Below are positions 62,202-64,000 of a DNA stretch of 64,000 nt, piece by piece. Source of the DNA: Fontimonas thermophila. Lineage in GTDB: Bacteria > Pseudomonadota > Gammaproteobacteria > Nevskiales > Nevskiaceae. The stretch is from contig NZ_FOOC01000008.1 of the NCBI RefSeq assembly GCF_900113085.1, positions 62,001 through 126,000 of the forward strand, in the 5' to 3' direction. The translations under genes and the position numbers were made by a program. The notes under the pieces were generated by a model. The model searched no databases. It was not told the origin of the DNA and worked only from the letters and a program-made list of their open reading frames with translations. Numbering within the stretch: position 1 is the stretch's first letter; each line of letters starts with the position of its first letter.

Positions 62202-63089
62202 TCAGCGCGCGCAGCGGCGATGCGCCGTGATCCGAGTCCATCCTTCGTGCGAGACATCGGCATCGAAGTCGAACCACGGCGCATAAGCGGCACGCACTTC
62301 ATTCGCCTGACTGTCGAGCAGCCCGGCCAGCGCGATGCGGCCGCCCGGTGCGACGCTGCGTGCCAGCAGGGGAGCCAGTTCGATCAGCGGATTGGCGAGG
62401 ATGTTGGCGACGACGACGTCGGCGGTCATCGCCTCGAAGTCTTGTGGCAGGCAAACGCGGATACGATCGGCGACGCCGTTCTCGATGGCATTGTCGCGCG
62501 TCGCCCGCAGCGCCTGCGGATCGATGTCCACGCCCACCGCGCGGCTTGCCCCGAGCAGCAGGGCGGCGATGGCGAGCACGCCGGATCCGCAGCCGTAGTC
62601 GAGGATCGACTGCCCCGTCAGGTTCTGGCTGGCGAGCCAGTCCAGGCACAGGGCCGTGGTCGGATGCGTGCCGGTACCGAAGGCAAGCCCCGGATCCAGC
62701 CGCAGGATCACGGCCTGCGGCTGGGTGACCTCGGCGACCTTCTCGCGCGGCACCACCCACAGCCGCTCGCCGAATTTGAGCGGCGGACAATCCTTGAGCC
62801 ATACCCGCACCCAGTCGCGATCCTCGATCCGCGTGTGGTCGATCAGCGCATCGGCGCCATCCGGCAGCAGCTCGCGCAGCGCGGTGACCACCGGTGAGAG
62901 ATCGACGTCTTCGGCGAACAGGCCAAGCGTGAGGGTGTCGTGCCACAGCCGTGTTTCGCCCGGTGCCGGTTCGAGCACGGGATTGTCGGCGGCATCGACG
63001 AAGCTGACCGCGCCGGCGCCGTGGGCGAGCAGGATTTCTTCCGCAAATTCGGGGTGGTGGGAACGCACGCGCAGTTGTAGCCAGGCCAT
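62202..63089 (-). CDS. prmA: Ribosomal protein L11 methyltransferase
   Basis: A 295-residue SAM-dependent enzyme that trimethylates L11. The substrate domain starts MAWLQLRVRSHHPEFAEE. LDPGLAFGTGTHPTTALCLD and the SAM motif LDYGCGSGVLAIAALLLGAS follow, with VVVANILANPLIELAP as the catalytic-core motif. The ATG at 63089 is the normal start; the frame is open upstream but unconserved. It follows xseA by 19 bases. Confidence 0.96.
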   Translation of the reverse strand: MAWLQLRVRSHHPEFAEEILLAHGAGAVSFVDAADNPVLEPAPGETRLWHDTLTLGLFAEDVDLSPVVTALRELLPDGADALIDHTRIEDRDWVRVWLKDCPPLKFGERLWVVPREKVAEVTQPQAVILRLDPGLAFGTGTHPTTALCLDWLASQNLTGQSILDYGCGSGVLAIAALLLGASRAVGVDIDPQALRATRDNAIENGVADRIRVCLPQDFEAMTADVVVANILANPLIELAPLLARSVAPGGRIALAGLLDSQANEVRAAYAPWFDFDADVSHEGWTRITAHRRCAR

Positions 63090-63108
63090 GGGGTGAGGCG
63101 TGGGAGAT

Positions 63109-64000
63109 TTAGTGATCGGACCGACGCTGCTCGATGCGCGCGTCAAGTTCGCCGCGAGCGAGGATGAGGCGCAGCGCATCGCCAATGCGGGCCTGCGCGG
63201 CATCGCTCAAGACATGACCCTGGGCATCGAGGGCGATCGCATAGCCGCGCGCGAGCACGGCGCGTGGATCCAGACTCGCGAGGACCGATGCCGCGCGCTG
63301 GCAGCGCAGATCGGCATTGGCGAGATGTCGGCGCAGTGCACCGTGCAGGCGCGCCTGCGCGGTGTCGAGCCGGCGCTGGCGCAGCACGATTTGCGTCGCG
63401 GGCGCACGCGCCTGCAGTTGCGCGGCGAGGCGGTGCAGACCCTGCCGCAGCGCGGCGATGCGCGTCGTCATGCTCTGGATGATGCGCCCGTGCAGTTCGT
63501 CGAGGCGCTGTGCGCGGTCTTGCATCCGGCGCGCTGGATGCTGGGCCTGCAGGCGCGCATCGAGGCTGTCCAGTCGCCGGATCTGCGTTTCCATGCGGCG
63601 TTCGATGGCGTGGTGCAAGCGCGCTTGCTGCTGACGGATGCCGGTATCCAGATCAGCGATGTCCGGCGCGACGCGTTCGGCGGCGGCGGTGGGTGTCGGC
63701 GCCCGTAGATCGGCAGCGAAATCGGCGATGGTGACATCGACCTCGTGCCCGATGCCACAGATCACCGGCACGGCGCAGGCGCGAATCGCGCGGGCGACGG
63801 CCTCGTCGTTGAACGCCCATAGATCCTCGAGCGAACCGCCGCCGCGGGCGAGAATCACCACATCCACCGGCGCGCGTTGCGGCAACTCACGCAGCGCGTG
63901 CACGATTGCCGGCGGTGCGCTCGCCCCTTGCACGGGCACGGGGTAGAGCCAGACCGGTGCCAGCGGGTAACGCCGCGCCAGGGTGGTCAGAATGTCCTGG
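63109..64000 (-). CDS. xseA: Exodeoxyribonuclease VII large subunit (partial, N-terminus missing)
   Basis: The C-terminal ~297 residues of XseA; the gene continues past the right end. The catalytic core has VDVVILARGGGSLEDLWAFN, VPVICGIGHEVDVTIADF and RAPTPTAAAE, all near-invariant. A long Arg/Gln-rich coiled-coil (about residues 110-250 of the visible part) follows, ending in RAVLARGYAIALDAQGHVLS. XseA-XseB cuts single-stranded DNA. About 150 residues are missing by comparison with the usual ~450. Confidence 0.96.
   Translation of the reverse strand, partial: QDILTTLARRYPLAPVWLYPVPVQGASAPPAIVHALRELPQRAPVDVVILARGGGSLEDLWAFNDEAVARAIRACAVPVICGIGHEVDVTIADFAADLRAPTPTAAAERVAPDIADLDTGIRQQQARLHHAIERRMETQIRRLDSLDARLQAQHPARRMQDRAQRLDELHGRIIQSMTTRIAALRQGLHRLAAQLQARAPATQIVLRQRRLDTAQARLHGALRRHLANADLRCQRAASVLASLDPRAVLARGYAIALDAQGHVLSDAAQARIGDALRLILARGELDARIEQRRSDH

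Noticed and set aside
1-64000. CRISPR arrays, tRNA/rRNA genes, insertion sequences, prophage or attachment sites
   Set aside because: Looked for evenly spaced repeats, cloverleaf-like runs, transposase motifs and integrases by eye; nothing convincing. A tRNA and repeat-finder run would settle it.

Overview
The window is high-G+C DNA (roughly two thirds G+C by eye), almost fully coding, with short intergenic gaps and many 1-8 base gene overlaps. The gene families and their order fit a gammaproteobacterium: nadB divergent from rpoE-rseA-rseB-rseC-mucD, then lepA-lepB-rnc-era-recO, sdhE-ygfX, fis-purH-prmA, and a flgAMN/cheV/flgBCDEFGHIJKL flagellar block. The G+C content, the secreted proteases with GlyGly-CTERM tails and the archaic chaperone-usher fimbriae suggest the Xanthomonadales/Lysobacterales or a neighbouring group. 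Genus cannot be decided from the sequence. I see no rRNA, tRNA, CRISPR array, integrase or insertion sequence.

Layout. 1-9.1 kb: a protein-scavenging block with an S9 peptidase, a large S8 subtilase, a proton/oligopeptide (POT) importer and a lysyl-endopeptidase-like S1 protease. The subtilase and the S1 protease both end in a GlyGly-CTERM anchor. 9.1-15.4 kb: ygfZ, then a succinate dehydrogenase locus (sdhAF4-like, sdhC, D, A, B), a broken outer-membrane-barrel gene behind a sigma54-like promoter, and sdhE-ygfX. 15.4-21.8 kb: nadB and the sigmaE envelope-stress operon through mucD, plus a small glutaredoxin-like gene. 21.8-27.2 kb: lepA, lepB, a DUF4845 gene, rnc, era, recO. 27.2-33.7 kb: an alkylsulfatase-like MBL lipoprotein, a Tat-exported phosphoesterase, an unrecognised secreted protein built from two copies of one module, and rlmL. 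33.7-47.4 kb: flagellar genes, with ycgR-flgN-flgM-flgA leftward and cheV plus flgB to flgL rightward. A convincing sigma28 promoter precedes flgM and a near-consensus sigma54 site precedes flgB. 47.4-51.4 kb: a minimal four-gene chaperone-usher cluster (coat-U pilin, chaperone, usher, coat-U protein). 51.6-57.1 kb: a beta-oxidation operon (thiolase, FadJ-type protein, acyl-CoA dehydrogenase) divergent from a TetR regulator, with matching palindromes in front of both. 57.1-64 kb: LysE, GNAT, CHAD and tandem GST_N genes, then purH, fis, prmA and the C-terminal part of xseA, which runs off the right end.

Most genes belong to well-known families. The least explained items are the duplicated secreted protein at 30611-31294 with a palindrome over its presumed promoter, the tandem GST_N protein whose second domain has lost its cysteines, the SDH locus with two assembly-factor genes, and the damaged outer-membrane-protein gene that still has a sigma54-like promoter. 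I do not see an obviously new multi-gene system.
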